From: Actinomycetota bacterium
Lineage (GTDB): Bacteria > Actinomycetota > Thermoleophilia > Gaiellales > Gaiellaceae
Assembly: GCA_003139545.1 (NCBI GenBank)
Contig: PLJC01000010.1
Coordinates: forward strand, 1-64,000
DNA: 64,000 nucleotides
Direction of reading: 5' to 3'
This document shows, in pieces, positions 51,016 through 58,923 of this stretch. The translations under genes were made by a program, and so were the position numbers. The notes below the pieces were generated by a model that saw only the letters and a list, made by a program, of their open reading frames with translations, did no database searches and had not been told where the DNA came from. The first letter of the stretch is position 1, and every line of letters starts with the position of its first letter.

Positions 51016-52668
51016 ATGAGAAGTCGGATCCGCTGGATCCTGCCCGTGCTCGCTGTCGCCGCCGTCGCCGCAGCCGCAGCCGCTACGGCCGCCTCGAGCA
51101 CACGCACGGACGCGTCGACCGCGACGCCCATCAAGCACGTCGTCGTGATCTTCCAGGAGAACGTGTCCTTCGATCACTACTTCGGCACCTACCCGGATGC
51201 CACCAACCCCCCGGGCGAGCCGGCATTTCATGCCGCACCGGATACCCCATCGGTCAACGGACTGCAGGGAGCGCTGTTGACTGAGAATCCGAACAGCTCG
51301 AACCCGCAGCGGCTCGACCGCTCCCAGGCGCTCACCTGCGACCAGAACCACGGCTACACCGCCGAGCAGAAGGCGTTCGACATGGGGGCGATGGACAAGT
51401 TCATCCCGTACACGGACGTCGAGAGCTGCTCGCCGCCCGACACCACCGCGCCGGGCCTGGTGATGGACTACTACGACGGGAACACCGTCACCGGCCTGTG
51501 GAACTACGCGCAGAACTTCGCGATGAGCGACAACTCGTACAGCGACACGTTCGGCCCGTCCACTCCGGGCGCACTCAACGTGACCGTGTCCAACACATAC
51601 GGCGCGATCTGCGGACCGAGCAGCGCCGTCATCAACGCGGCGCCGTGCACGGCGTCGCCCGGTGCGACGCCTCCCACGCCGCAGGCCCCGACCGGGACAG
51701 GCACCGTCTACAGCGACGGCGATCCGAACTACGACATCTGCTCGTCGACGCAGGACGGCAAGACCGCCGCGCAGACGATCCAAATGGGCGGCCAGAACAT
51801 CGGTGACCTGCTGAACAACAAGGACATCACCTGGGGATGGTTCCAGGGCGGCTTCGCCAGCCCCAACTACGTCTCCGGGAAGCCGAGCACCGATGACCTG
51901 TCGGCGGTGTGCACCGCCAGCCACACGAACGTCGGCGGTGCTGTGCAGAAGGACTACAACCCGCATCACGAGCCGTTCCAGTACTTCGCCTCGACGGCGA
52001 ACCCGACGCACGTGCCGCCGACCTCGATTGCGAAGATCGGCGAGCAGGACCAGGCCAACCACCAGTACGACCTGAGGGACTTCTGGGCCGCCGCCGACAA
52101 CGGCAACATGCCCGCGGTCTCCTATCTGAAGGCGGCCGACTACCAGGACGGCCACGCCGGCTACTCCGACCCGCTCGACGAGCAGACGTGGCTCGTCGAC
52201 ACGATCAACCGCCTCGAGAAGCTGCCGACGTGGAACAGCACCGCCGTGGTGATCCTCTACGACGACAGCGACGGCTGGTACGACCATCAAATGGGTCCAG
52301 TCCTGATGCAGTCGCAGACTCCGCTGGACGCGCTGACCGGGACGGGGCAGTGCGGCTCGAACCCGGCCAAGGTTCCCACCGGCGACGGCGCAGTCCCCGA
52401 GCAAGGGCGCTGCGGGCCCGGCCAGCGCCAGCCGCTGCTCGTGATCTCGCCGTACAGCAAGCGCAACTTCGTCGACGGCACGTTGACGACGCAGGCCTCG
52501 GTCGTCCGCTTCATTGAGGACAACTGGCTCGGAGACGAGCGGATCGGAAACGGGTCCGAAGACGCATTCGCAGGGACGCTGAACAACATGTTCAGCTTCG
52601 GTCACCCGCAGGGCCCGACGAAGCTGTTCCTCGATCCTTCGACCGGAGAGCCGGACTCCGGACACTGA
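51016..52668 (+). CDS. secreted phosphoesterase / phospholipase C-like protein
   Basis: A 550-residue protein with a signal peptide (hydrophobic 8-25, Ala-rich cleavage region). It belongs to the alkaline-phosphatase-superfamily phosphoesterase family (phospholipase C/acid phosphatase AcpA type, PF04185). HVVVIFQENVSFDHYFGTYP carries the metal-binding Glu-Asn, DNSYSDTFGPSTPGALN the DTFGPS nucleophile loop, and VVILYDDSDGWYDHQ the second metal site. LLVISPYSKRNFVD completes it. It would release phosphate or diacylglycerol outside the cell. GAAGGGGGAGAG before ATG 51016 is a strong ribosome binding site. Divergent from the selenoprotein gene. Confidence 0.93.
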   Translation: MRSRIRWILPVLAVAAVAAAAAATAASSTRTDASTATPIKHVVVIFQENVSFDHYFGTYPDATNPPGEPAFHAAPDTPSVNGLQGALLTENPNSSNPQRLDRSQALTCDQNHGYTAEQKAFDMGAMDKFIPYTDVESCSPPDTTAPGLVMDYYDGNTVTGLWNYAQNFAMSDNSYSDTFGPSTPGALNVTVSNTYGAICGPSSAVINAAPCTASPGATPPTPQAPTGTGTVYSDGDPNYDICSSTQDGKTAAQTIQMGGQNIGDLLNNKDITWGWFQGGFASPNYVSGKPSTDDLSAVCTASHTNVGGAVQKDYNPHHEPFQYFASTANPTHVPPTSIAKIGEQDQANHQYDLRDFWAAADNGNMPAVSYLKAADYQDGHAGYSDPLDEQTWLVDTINRLEKLPTWNSTAVVILYDDSDGWYDHQMGPVLMQSQTPLDALTGTGQCGSNPAKVPTGDGAVPEQGRCGPGQRQPLLVISPYSKRNFVDGTLTTQASVVRFIEDNWLGDERIGNGSEDAFAGTLNNMFSFGHPQGPTKLFLDPSTGEPDSGH

Positions 52669-52696
52669 CGGAAGAGTCGTCCTTCGATTCGATCAG

Positions 52697-52885
52697 TTAG
52701 AGGGAGCTGGCGGCCACGAGGGCCGCCAGCTCCCTCCGCGTCCGGGAGAGGTCGCGCTTGTGCTCCCGGAGCGCGGCCCCCCGTGCTCCGCGCACCTTCA
52801 GCAGTTGAAGCTCCCGGACGCGCTCCCGGATCTGCTCCAGGAGCCTTTCGACTTCGCGCTGGTAGCGCCGCCGGTCGTCGGTCAT
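52697..52885 (-). CDS. small coiled-coil protein downstream of an MFS gene
   Basis: A 62-residue, highly charged helical protein (RRRYQREVERLLEQIRERVR, RDLSRTRRELAALVAASSL). The ATG overlaps the stop of the MFS gene (ATGA), so it is translated from the same message. No family was recognised. Its last codons are encoded by one arm of a perfect 16-bp inverted repeat. Confidence 0.6.
   Translation of the reverse strand: MTDDRRRYQREVERLLEQIRERVRELQLLKVRGARGAALREHKRDLSRTRRELAALVAASSL
52700..52736. repeat. perfect 16-bp inverted repeat between convergent genes
   Basis: GAGGGAGCTGGCGGCC (52700-52715) and GGCCGCCAGCTCCCTC (52721-52736) surround a 5-nt loop. It lies between the phosphoesterase and the small coiled-coil gene, whose C-terminus it encodes. 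No T run follows on either side, so it would be a terminator only in a Rho-assisted or intrinsic U-less way, or a stabilising 3' hairpin. Confidence 0.8.
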
Positions 52886-54381
52886 GCCGCCTCCTCGATC
52901 GGTGCGAGCTCGCCCAGGAGGATCGCTTCCTCCTCGACTTTGGCCGGCTGCGACTCGATGAGCGCCGCCGAGATGAGGCCGCCTGCGAGCGAGATTCCGG
53001 CGAGCACGTAGAACGCGATGACGAAGCCGTGCGTCAACGCGGTCGGCGACGAGGCCGTGACGTGATGATGCGTCGCGAACCGAGTCGTGTACGTCGTGGC
53101 GATCGTCGTCGCGATCGCGACGCCGATGGCTCCGCCGATCTGCTGCGACGTGTTCAGCAGGCCCGATGCGACGCCGGCGTCACGACGCCCGACGCCGGCG
53201 AGCGCGCCGATCGACATCGGCACGAAGACGAACGCCATCCCGATCCCGCCCACGAGGAACGCGGGGAAGAGATCCCAGAAGTAGTGCCCGTGCACCGGCA
53301 GACGCGTGTACAGCAGCAGCCCTACCGTGGCGAGCACCAGGCCGGCCGGCAGGACACGGCGGATGCCGATCCTCGTCACCACGGCCTGCGACACGCCGGA
53401 GAACACGATGATCGCGAGCGTGAACGTGATGTACGCCGCGCCGGTCTGAAGCGCCGAGTAGTGCAGCACCTGCTGCATGTACAGCGTCAGCAGGAAGAAC
53501 TGCGAGAAGATCGCAGCGCCGGAGAGCAGCGCTGCGGCGTTCGAGCCGGAGAGCGTGCGCAGCCGGAAGATCCGTAGCGGCAGGAGCGGCGCCGGGGAGC
53601 GGAGCTCCACGACGATGAACGATGCGATCAGCGCCGCAGACGCCGCGAGCAGGCCTGCGGTGGTCGCGGTGGCCCAGCCGTGCTGGCTCGCACGCGTGAG
53701 CGCGTAGACGAGCAGCATCAGGCCGCCGGTGATGGTGGAGGCGCCGGCGATGTCGAAGTGCCGATGGTCGAGCGCCGCGCGGCTCTCGCGCAGGAGGATG
53801 GGGGCGAGGACGAGCACGAGCGCGCCGACGGGGACGTTCACGAAGAAGATCCACGACCAGCTGAAGGCGCTCGTCAGCGCGCCGCCGAGCAGCACGCCTG
53901 CCGCGGCGCCGCTGCCGGAGACCGCGCCCCAGATCCCGAGCGCGAGGTTGCGTTCGCGTCCCTCCTTGAAGGTCGTCATCAGGATCGACAGCGCCGCCGG
54001 TGCGAGCAGCGCGGCGCCGAGGCCCTGCAGGGCGCGGAAGGCGATCAGGGAGGTCTCCGACCAGGCGAGCCCGTCGAGGAGCGAGCTGACCGTGAAGAGC
54101 GTCAGCCCGGCCATGAACAGGCGCCTGCGGCCGAGGAGGTCGGCCATCCGGCCGCCGAGCAGCAGGACGCCGCCGAAAAGGATGGAGTAGGCCGTGATCA
54201 CCCACTGCAGGCTCTCCTGGCTGAAGTGGAGGTCGGTCTTGATGGTCGGCAGCGCGACGTTGACGATCGCGATGTCGAGGACGACCATGAACTGCGCCGC
54301 CACCAGGACTGCGAGGCCGAACCAGCGCTTCCGGTCGGCCGCGCTGTCTTCCGTAGTCGTTACAATCATGTTTTTATTCAT
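52882..54381 (-). CDS. DHA2-family multidrug MFS transporter
   Basis: A 499-residue protein with 14 predicted helices. It starts with VLVAAQFMVVLDIAIVNVAL (motif D1), followed by GGRMADLLGRRRLFMAGL (motif A) and GIWGAVSGSGAAAGVLLGG (motif C), the DHA2/EmrB pattern of proton-driven drug efflux. ATG 54381 has GAGGGGAAATCGA in front as ribosome binding site. Divergent from a MarR-type gene with a shared 74-bp promoter region, so it is probably repressed by it. Confidence 0.92.
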   Translation of the reverse strand: MNKNMIVTTTEDSAADRKRWFGLAVLVAAQFMVVLDIAIVNVALPTIKTDLHFSQESLQWVITAYSILFGGVLLLGGRMADLLGRRRLFMAGLTLFTVSSLLDGLAWSETSLIAFRALQGLGAALLAPAALSILMTTFKEGRERNLALGIWGAVSGSGAAAGVLLGGALTSAFSWSWIFFVNVPVGALVLVLAPILLRESRAALDHRHFDIAGASTITGGLMLLVYALTRASQHGWATATTAGLLAASAALIASFIVVELRSPAPLLPLRIFRLRTLSGSNAAALLSGAAIFSQFFLLTLYMQQVLHYSALQTGAAYITFTLAIIVFSGVSQAVVTRIGIRRVLPAGLVLATVGLLLYTRLPVHGHYFWDLFPAFLVGGIGMAFVFVPMSIGALAGVGRRDAGVASGLLNTSQQIGGAIGVAIATTIATTYTTRFATHHHVTASSPTALTHGFVIAFYVLAGISLAGGLISAALIESQPAKVEEEAILLGELAPIEEAA

Positions 54382-54396
54382 TCGATTTCCCCTCGA

Positions 54397-54433
54397 ATCG
54401 TTGTGTGACTCCACGATACACGTAGACAACGAT
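54397..54433. promoter_or_regulatory. candidate MarR operator palindrome
   Basis: ATCGTTGT (54397-54404) and ACAACGAT (54426-54433) form a perfect 8-bp inverted repeat with a 21-bp spacer. It lies in the intergenic region between the divergent MFS and MarR genes. Its position fits dual control of both promoters. Confidence 0.45.
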
Positions 54434-54455
54434 CCTGCGCTACACTTATTCCGCA

Positions 54456-54935
54456 ATGAACCCTGAGATCTCCCAGAACTGCCTCCCACTCGAGATGCTC
54501 GCGCGCACGGGAGTCCTCCTGGCCCGGGTCGGCATCGCCGTGAAGATGGAGACGATGGACCGCTTCGAGGAGGCCGGGTTCAACGCGTACCACTACGGCG
54601 TCCTCGCCGTCCTGGACGAAGGCGCGCGCGAGACGCAGGCCACCATCGCGGATGCACTGGGAGTCGACCGGAGCATGCTCGTCGGCCTCCTCGACCAGTT
54701 GGAGGAGCGAGGGATGATCGAGCGCCGCCGCGATCCGAACGACCGCCGCCGCCAGATGGTCAGCCTCACGGCGGCCGGCAAGCGGCAGCTCGCCGCGTTC
54801 CGGAAGATGGTCCAGAAGATCGAAGACGAGTTCCTCGCCCCGCTGGACGAGGACGAGCGCGCGACGCTGCACGACCTGCTCCTGCGGGTCGCGGCGCAGC
54901 GCGACAGCCGCTTCGTGCCGGCCCAGACCGTCTAG
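54456..54935 (+). CDS. MarR-family transcriptional regulator
   Basis: A 159-residue winged-helix protein. AYHYGVLAVLDEGARETQAT, IADALGVDRSMLVGLLDQLE and ERGMIERRRDPNDRRRQMVS form the MarR helix-turn-helix and wing, with a helical C-terminal dimerisation part. It most likely represses the divergent DHA2 pump and itself, and is released by a toxic ligand. The palindrome between the genes is the likely operator. Confidence 0.92.
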   Translation: MNPEISQNCLPLEMLARTGVLLARVGIAVKMETMDRFEEAGFNAYHYGVLAVLDEGARETQATIADALGVDRSMLVGLLDQLEERGMIERRRDPNDRRRQMVSLTAAGKRQLAAFRKMVQKIEDEFLAPLDEDERATLHDLLLRVAAQRDSRFVPAQTV

Positions 54936-54985
54936 CATCGCCTCCCGATTTGTGTTCGTCCGCCGGAACCGGCAGGGTTCGCGGC

Positions 54986-55759
54986 GTGAGCGGATTGCTC
55001 GAGCGCGTCTCCGTTCCGCGTCGGCTGGAGGCGACGGCACTCTTCGTCTACGCCCTCGTCTTCGCGCTCCTCGTCGAGTACGGCCGCCCCGGGCTCGGGC
55101 TCTCGCAGGGCTTCTATCTCGCCATCGTCCTCTTCGCGCTCGCCGGCGGCCCCGTGAGCGGCGTTGCGGCCGGCGTGCTCGCCACGCTGCTGTGCGCGAT
55201 CGCTTCGGCGATCCACGGCACCTTTTTCGGGGAGGCGCTCGAGCCGCTCGGCATCCGCCTTGCGTCGTTCACGCTCGCCGGCTTCGCGGTCGGCTATTTC
55301 GCGCGCCGCGGCCGCCAGATGCTGGCGGAATCGCTGCACGTGCTCGACGACGTGCTCAGGGTCGCGCGTCGGGACGTCGCGACGGGCGTGCTCGCGCCCG
55401 AGGGGCTTTCCGCGAGCATCGCGCGGCGCGTCGACCGATCGGAGCCGTTCGCGGTGCTAGTCGGCGAGCTGACGACGTCCTCCGACGCGGCACGGCGCGA
55501 GGAGCTGCGCGCGCTTGCAGCCGCGCTGGACGGCGGCAGCGAGGTCGCCCGCGTCGGCCGGCTGCGCCTGGCGGTCGTGACGGCGGCCCGCTCGCCGGAG
55601 GATGCGTCGCGAATCGCCGCCGACCTGGAGCGCGTCCTCGGCGGCGTGACGTTCGGGTGGGCGTTCCATCCGCTGGACGGCGACGAGCCGCTCGCGCTCT
55701 TCGGCGCAGCGAGCGAACGGCTGGTGGAGGCCGCCGTCGTCCTCGAATCGACGGGGTAG
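54986..55759 (+). CDS. membrane protein with a degenerate GGDEF-like domain
   Basis: A 257-residue protein with three to four membrane helices (about 15-105: ALFVYALVFALLVEYG, FYLAIVLFALAGGPVSGVAA, LASFTLAGFAVGYFARRG). A cytoplasmic domain follows whose start DVATGVLAPEGLSASIARRV and end FGWAFHPLDGDEPLALFGAA mimic the beginning and end of GGDEF domains. No GGDEF/GGEEF signature or metal-binding Asp is seen, so it is probably not a cyclase. GTG 54986 is chosen; the frame upstream is ambiguous. Confidence 0.6.
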   Translation: MSGLLERVSVPRRLEATALFVYALVFALLVEYGRPGLGLSQGFYLAIVLFALAGGPVSGVAAGVLATLLCAIASAIHGTFFGEALEPLGIRLASFTLAGFAVGYFARRGRQMLAESLHVLDDVLRVARRDVATGVLAPEGLSASIARRVDRSEPFAVLVGELTTSSDAARREELRALAAALDGGSEVARVGRLRLAVVTAARSPEDASRIAADLERVLGGVTFGWAFHPLDGDEPLALFGAASERLVEAAVVLESTG

Positions 55760-55769
55760 GCTCGCGGGC

Positions 55770-56432
55770 GTGGCGCTCGCGCTCATCTTCGACCTCGACG
55801 GCACGCTCATCGACACGGTGTACGCGCACGTGTTCGCGTGGCAGCGTGCGCTGGCCGAGGCGGAGATGCCGATCGACGGGTGGCGCATCCATCGCCGGAT
55901 CGGCATGAGCGGCGGTCTGTTCGCGCGTGCCGTCGCGCGCGAGGTAGGGCGGGAGCTGACGGACGCCGAGACGGAGGAGATCCAGCGCCGGCACGGCGAG
56001 ATCTTCCGCGGCCTCCTGCCCGAGCGGCGCCCGCTTCCGGGTGCCGTCGAGCTGCTCGCGGAGCTCCGGCGCCGAGGAATCGTGCACGGAATCGCGACGT
56101 CCGGCCGCCGTCCGGAGATCGACGCGTCGCTCGAGGCACTCGGTGTCGGCGAGGAGACGGTCGTGATCGAACGCGGCAACGTCGCGCGCGCGAAGCCGGC
56201 GCCGGATCTCTTCCTCAAGTGCCAGGAGGCGCTCGGTGTGCAGCCGGTCGACTGCTACGTCGTCGGCGACGCCGTCTGGGATCTGCTCGCGGCGCGCCGC
56301 GCGCGCATGCTCAGCATCGGGCTCCTGAGCGGCGGCTACGGCGCGGACGAGCTGCTCGCCGCCGGCGCGTTCCGCGTGTACGAAGACTCGGCCGAGCTGC
56401 ACCGCTCGCTGGACGAGCTCGGTTTCGAGTAA
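55770..56432 (+). CDS. HAD-family phosphatase (phosphoglycolate phosphatase-like)
   Basis: A 220-residue hydrolase. The nucleophile motif is LIFDLDGTLIDT, then ATSGRR in motif II, KPAPDLF with the catalytic Lys (motif III), and VVGDAVWDLLAARRA with the metal-binding Asp (motif IV). The cap domain lies between motifs I and II. It would dephosphorylate a small cytoplasmic metabolite. The last 12 codons are duplicated downstream of the RAYT gene (57091-57129), and a REP begins at its stop codon. Confidence 0.92.
   Translation: MALALIFDLDGTLIDTVYAHVFAWQRALAEAEMPIDGWRIHRRIGMSGGLFARAVAREVGRELTDAETEEIQRRHGEIFRGLLPERRPLPGAVELLAELRRRGIVHGIATSGRRPEIDASLEALGVGEETVVIERGNVARAKPAPDLFLKCQEALGVQPVDCYVVGDAVWDLLAARRARMLSIGLLSGGYGADELLAAGAFRVYEDSAELHRSLDELGFE
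56394..56432 (+). repeat. 39-bp direct repeat, copy 1 (end of the HAD gene)
   Basis: Encodes ELHRSLDELGFE and stop. It matches 57091-57129 at 35 of 39 positions and, with it, brackets the REP-RAYT unit. Confidence 0.9.
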
Positions 56433-57086
56433 GGCCGGTACTTAGTACCCGAACGAAAGAGTCACGGACTCTCGACGTAGCGGCGAAGCGCTGCCTCCGG
56501 GTTGTTGTCCGGCCAATCGAAATACCGAAGGACGCGTGCCGGATCGACGAACGTGGCGAGCGGAGCCAAGCCGACCGTGCCGGCGTAGCTGCTCCATGGC
56601 CAGTCGCCGGGCCTCTCGCAGAGGCCGGCCTCCACGGGATTGTTCGCGACGTATTTGAACCTGTACGCGAGGTCGGCGTCGTTGAAGATCCGACGCGCGC
56701 CATAAGGCGCGAACTGGAGATGTCCGCGGAGTCCGTATCGCCGGTTGAAGTTCCGCACGTACGGGAGGTTCAAGGAGTGCATCGCCTTGGGGAGCATCCC
56801 ATCGTCGACATCGACGATCAGGTGGTAATGGGACGTCATGAGGCAGTAGGCGAGACAGGTCCATCCGAGCTTTCCCGTGACGCGAGCAGCCCCGCGGAGA
56901 AAGTCCACCCTGTCCTCGTCTTTCCGGTAGAGCTCGCGAGTCACCCAGACGCAGTGCGTGTAGATGTGGAAGAGCCCCGCCGTGATGTCTCGTGGCCGCC
57001 GCGCCATCCCATAACCATCGACCGTCAGGTGTGCCGTGAGCGTCACGATTCCGTCACACCTTCGTACCGGTACTAAGTACCGGCCT
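56431..57086. mobile_element. REP - RAYT - REP unit
   Basis: The left REP (56431-56466) starts AAGGCCGGTACTTAGTACC and the right REP (57061-57086, reverse strand) starts AGGCCGGTACTTAGTACC. GTCACG (left) and GTGACG (right) lie the same distance inside. Between them is one transposase gene read leftward. A doublet of the same REP, without a transposase, is at 21627-21734. This is the architecture of a RAYT with its REP substrates. Confidence 0.88.
56462..57007 (-). CDS. REP-associated tyrosine transposase (RAYT, Y1_Tnp)
   Basis: A 181-residue protein of the TnpA_REP/IS200-like family. FHIYTHCVWVTREL opens the domain, MTSHYHLIVDVDDG carries the HUH metal site, NRRYGLRGHLQF and KYVANNPVEAGLCERP hold the catalytic Tyr region, and WPWSSYAGTVG closes the family block. 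It cuts and moves single-stranded REP hairpins. The stop codon is contained in the left REP, and inverted REPs flank the gene. ATG 57007 gives the usual N-terminus (MARRPRD). Confidence 0.92.
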   Translation of the reverse strand: MARRPRDITAGLFHIYTHCVWVTRELYRKDEDRVDFLRGAARVTGKLGWTCLAYCLMTSHYHLIVDVDDGMLPKAMHSLNLPYVRNFNRRYGLRGHLQFAPYGARRIFNDADLAYRFKYVANNPVEAGLCERPGDWPWSSYAGTVGLAPLATFVDPARVLRYFDWPDNNPEAALRRYVESP

Positions 57087-57090
57087 CTCT

Positions 57091-57129
57091 GAGCTGTACC
57101 GCTCGCTGGACGAGCTTGGTTTCGACTGA
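57091..57129 (+). repeat. 39-bp direct repeat, copy 2 (duplicated HAD gene tail)
   Basis: Encodes ELYRSLDELGFD and stop TGA in the frame that matches the HAD protein C-terminus. The four differences from copy 1 change the protein at two residues (His/Tyr, Glu/Asp) plus the stop codon, so the coding sense is retained. Confidence 0.9.
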
Positions 57130-57167
57130 CCGATAACTTCCTGACGCCCGCGACGTCAAAACAGTCG

Positions 57168-58127
57168 ATGGCCGTACGATTCACTCCGGTGGAAGGGTCG
57201 GTCGCGTTCAGCCCTGCGTTCGGGGAGCTCGAGCAGCACCGCTCGGAGCTCACCGCGTACTGCTACCGCATGCTCGGCTCGCCCTTCGACGCCGAGGACG
57301 CCGTCCAGGACACGCTCGTTCGCGCGTGGCGGAACATCGACCGCTTCGAAGGCCGCGCAGCATTGAAGTCGTGGCTGTACAAGATCGCCACCAACGTCTG
57401 CCTCGACATGCTCAAGGCCGGCCGGCGCCGCGCGCGCCCGATGGATCTCGGGCCGGCCCAGGAGCCGCTGTTCGAGAACCTGAACGTGCCCACCGAGGTG
57501 ACCTGGATCGAGCCTATGCCCGATCCCGCCGACGCGGCCGTCGAGCACGAGACCATCCGGCTCGCGTTCGTCGCTGCACTGCAGCACCTGCCGCCGCGCC
57601 AGCGCGCCGCGCTCATCCTGTGCGAGGTGCTGCGCTGGCAGGCGACGGAGGCCGCGGAGCTGCTCGACACGTCGGTCGCGTCCGTGAACAGCGCGCTCCA
57701 GCGCGCACGCGCGACGCTCGCGGACGCGAACGTGCGCGAGGTCGACACGGCCGACGTCGACGCCGCGCTGCTCGAGCGCTACGTCGCCGCGTTCGAGGCG
57801 TACGACATCGACCTGCTCACGGAGCTGCTGCGCGAGGACGCGATCCAGTCGATGCCGCCGTTCGACATGTGGCTCGCCGGGCGCGACGACATCTTCACCT
57901 GGTGGTTCGGCCCCGGAATCGCCTGCGAGGGCTCGCGCGTCGTCCCGGTGCGCACGGCGAACGGCTCGCCGGCGTTCGGCCAGTACAAGATCGACCCTGA
58001 AGGTGGCTATACGCCGTGGGCGCTGCAGGTGCTGGAGACCTCAGGCGGGCGCATCTCCGAGCTGACCTTCTTCCTCGACACCGAGCGGCTCTTCCCGCTC
58101 TTCGGGCTCCCAGAGCACCTCGAGTAG
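57168..58127 (+). CDS. ECF-type sigma factor with SnoaL-like C-terminal domain
   Basis: A 319-residue protein. Sigma region 2 is TAYCYRMLGSPFDAEDAVQD with FEGRAALKSWLYKIATNVCL. Region 4 is LQHLPPRQRAALILCEVLRW and LLDTSVASVNSALQRARATL. From about 200 a SnoaL/NTF2-like domain follows (DAALLERYVAAFEAYDIDLL, MPPFDMWLAGRDDIFTWWFG). This is the SigG/SigJ-like architecture in which the extra domain replaces an anti-sigma factor. No anti-sigma gene is adjacent. It overlaps the short STAS-like gene at its 3' end. Confidence 0.9.
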   Translation: MAVRFTPVEGSVAFSPAFGELEQHRSELTAYCYRMLGSPFDAEDAVQDTLVRAWRNIDRFEGRAALKSWLYKIATNVCLDMLKAGRRRARPMDLGPAQEPLFENLNVPTEVTWIEPMPDPADAAVEHETIRLAFVAALQHLPPRQRAALILCEVLRWQATEAAELLDTSVASVNSALQRARATLADANVREVDTADVDAALLERYVAAFEAYDIDLLTELLREDAIQSMPPFDMWLAGRDDIFTWWFGPGIACEGSRVVPVRTANGSPAFGQYKIDPEGGYTPWALQVLETSGGRISELTFFLDTERLFPLFGLPEHLE

Positions 58128-58250
58128 CCCGGCGAGCTCGACCAGCTCGACCAGCTCCTCCGTCGGCGTGATGCGTACCTCGAAGCCGAGGCGCTTGCCC
58201 GCGAGACGCAGCCGCGCGAGCGCGTCGACCGTCCCGAGATCGATGGCCAT
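58041..58250 (-). CDS. short STAS-like protein, N-terminally truncated
   Basis: A 69-residue frame whose IDLGTVDALARLRLAGKRLG and ELVELVELAGLLEVLW match the second half of small STAS proteins (normally about 90-110 residues). The first strand and helix are missing; upstream in this frame a TGA comes 11 codons before the ATG. It overlaps the sigma gene by 87 bp on the opposite strand. It may be a remnant, or a minimal anti-anti-sigma-like protein whose start is not standard. Confidence 0.45.
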   Translation of the reverse strand: MAIDLGTVDALARLRLAGKRLGFEVRITPTEELVELVELAGLLEVLWEPEEREEPLGVEEEGQLGDAPA

Positions 58251-58303
58251 CCCAGTAAAGACGGCTCCCGCAGGCCGAATTCATCGGCTACCGTGATGGG
58301 TAC

Positions 58304-58525
58304 ATGGCCGGTAAAGAAGAGAAAATCGAGCTCGAGGGCGAAGTGATGGAGTCGTTCAAGAGCGGGATGCACCGCATCGCGCTCGACAACGGCCACGAGA
58401 CCCTGGGCTACACCTCCGGTCGCATGCGCCGCTATCGCATCAGGATCAACCCGGGCGACCGCATCAAGGTCGAGCTTTCCCCGTACGACCTGACCCGCGG
58501 CCGCATCGTGTACCGCGAGCGCTAG
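58304..58525 (+). CDS. infA: translation initiation factor IF-1
   Basis: A 73-residue OB-fold protein. [40 protein letters not shown] and [20 protein letters not shown] align along the whole length of IF-1. Residues such as SGRMRR replace the usual SGKMRK. It binds the ribosomal A site during initiation. It stands alone here rather than between secY-map and rpsM, so it may be a second copy. Its stop shares a CTAG with msrB. Confidence 0.92.
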   Translation: MAGKEEKIELEGEVMESFKSGMHRIALDNGHETLGYTSGRMRRYRIRINPGDRIKVELSPYDLTRGRIVYRER

Positions 58526-58914
58526 GCCTCGTCGAGCTTCAGCGCGGCCGAGTTGATGCAGTAGCGCAGCCCGGTCGGGTCCGGCCCGTCGGGGAACACG
58601 TGCCCGAGGTGGCCGCCGCAGCTTGCGCACAGCACCTCCGTGCGGACCATCCCGTGGCCCGCGTCCGTCTCCTCCTCGACGGCGTCCTCGCCTGCCGGTG
58701 TGGAGAAGGCGGGCCAGCCGCAGCCGGAGTCGTACTTCGCATCCGACTCGAAGAGCTGCGCGCCGCAGCCTGCGCACACGTACGTGCCCGGCTCGAAGAC
58801 GTGGTCGTACTCGCCGGTGAACGGCGCCTCGGTGCCCTTCTGGCGCAGGACGTGGAACTGCTCCGGCGTCAGCTCCTCGCGCCACCGCTCGTCTGACTTC
58901 TCGATCTTCGGCAT
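58522..58914 (-). CDS. msrB: peptide methionine-R-sulfoxide reductase
   Basis: A 130-residue MsrB. The zinc site is [11 protein letters not shown] and [17 protein letters not shown] (CxxC pairs), [11 protein letters not shown] is the substrate loop and [11 protein letters not shown] carries the catalytic Cys. It repairs oxidised Met residues with thioredoxin electrons. It is an ordinary Cys enzyme, with no TGA in the active site. ATG 58914 is 9 bp from the divergent MFS start. Confidence 0.95.
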   Translation of the reverse strand: MPKIEKSDERWREELTPEQFHVLRQKGTEAPFTGEYDHVFEPGTYVCAGCGAQLFESDAKYDSGCGWPAFSTPAGEDAVEEETDAGHGMVRTEVLCASCGGHLGHVFPDGPDPTGLRYCINSAALKLDEA

Positions 58915-58923
58915 GCTGCAACT

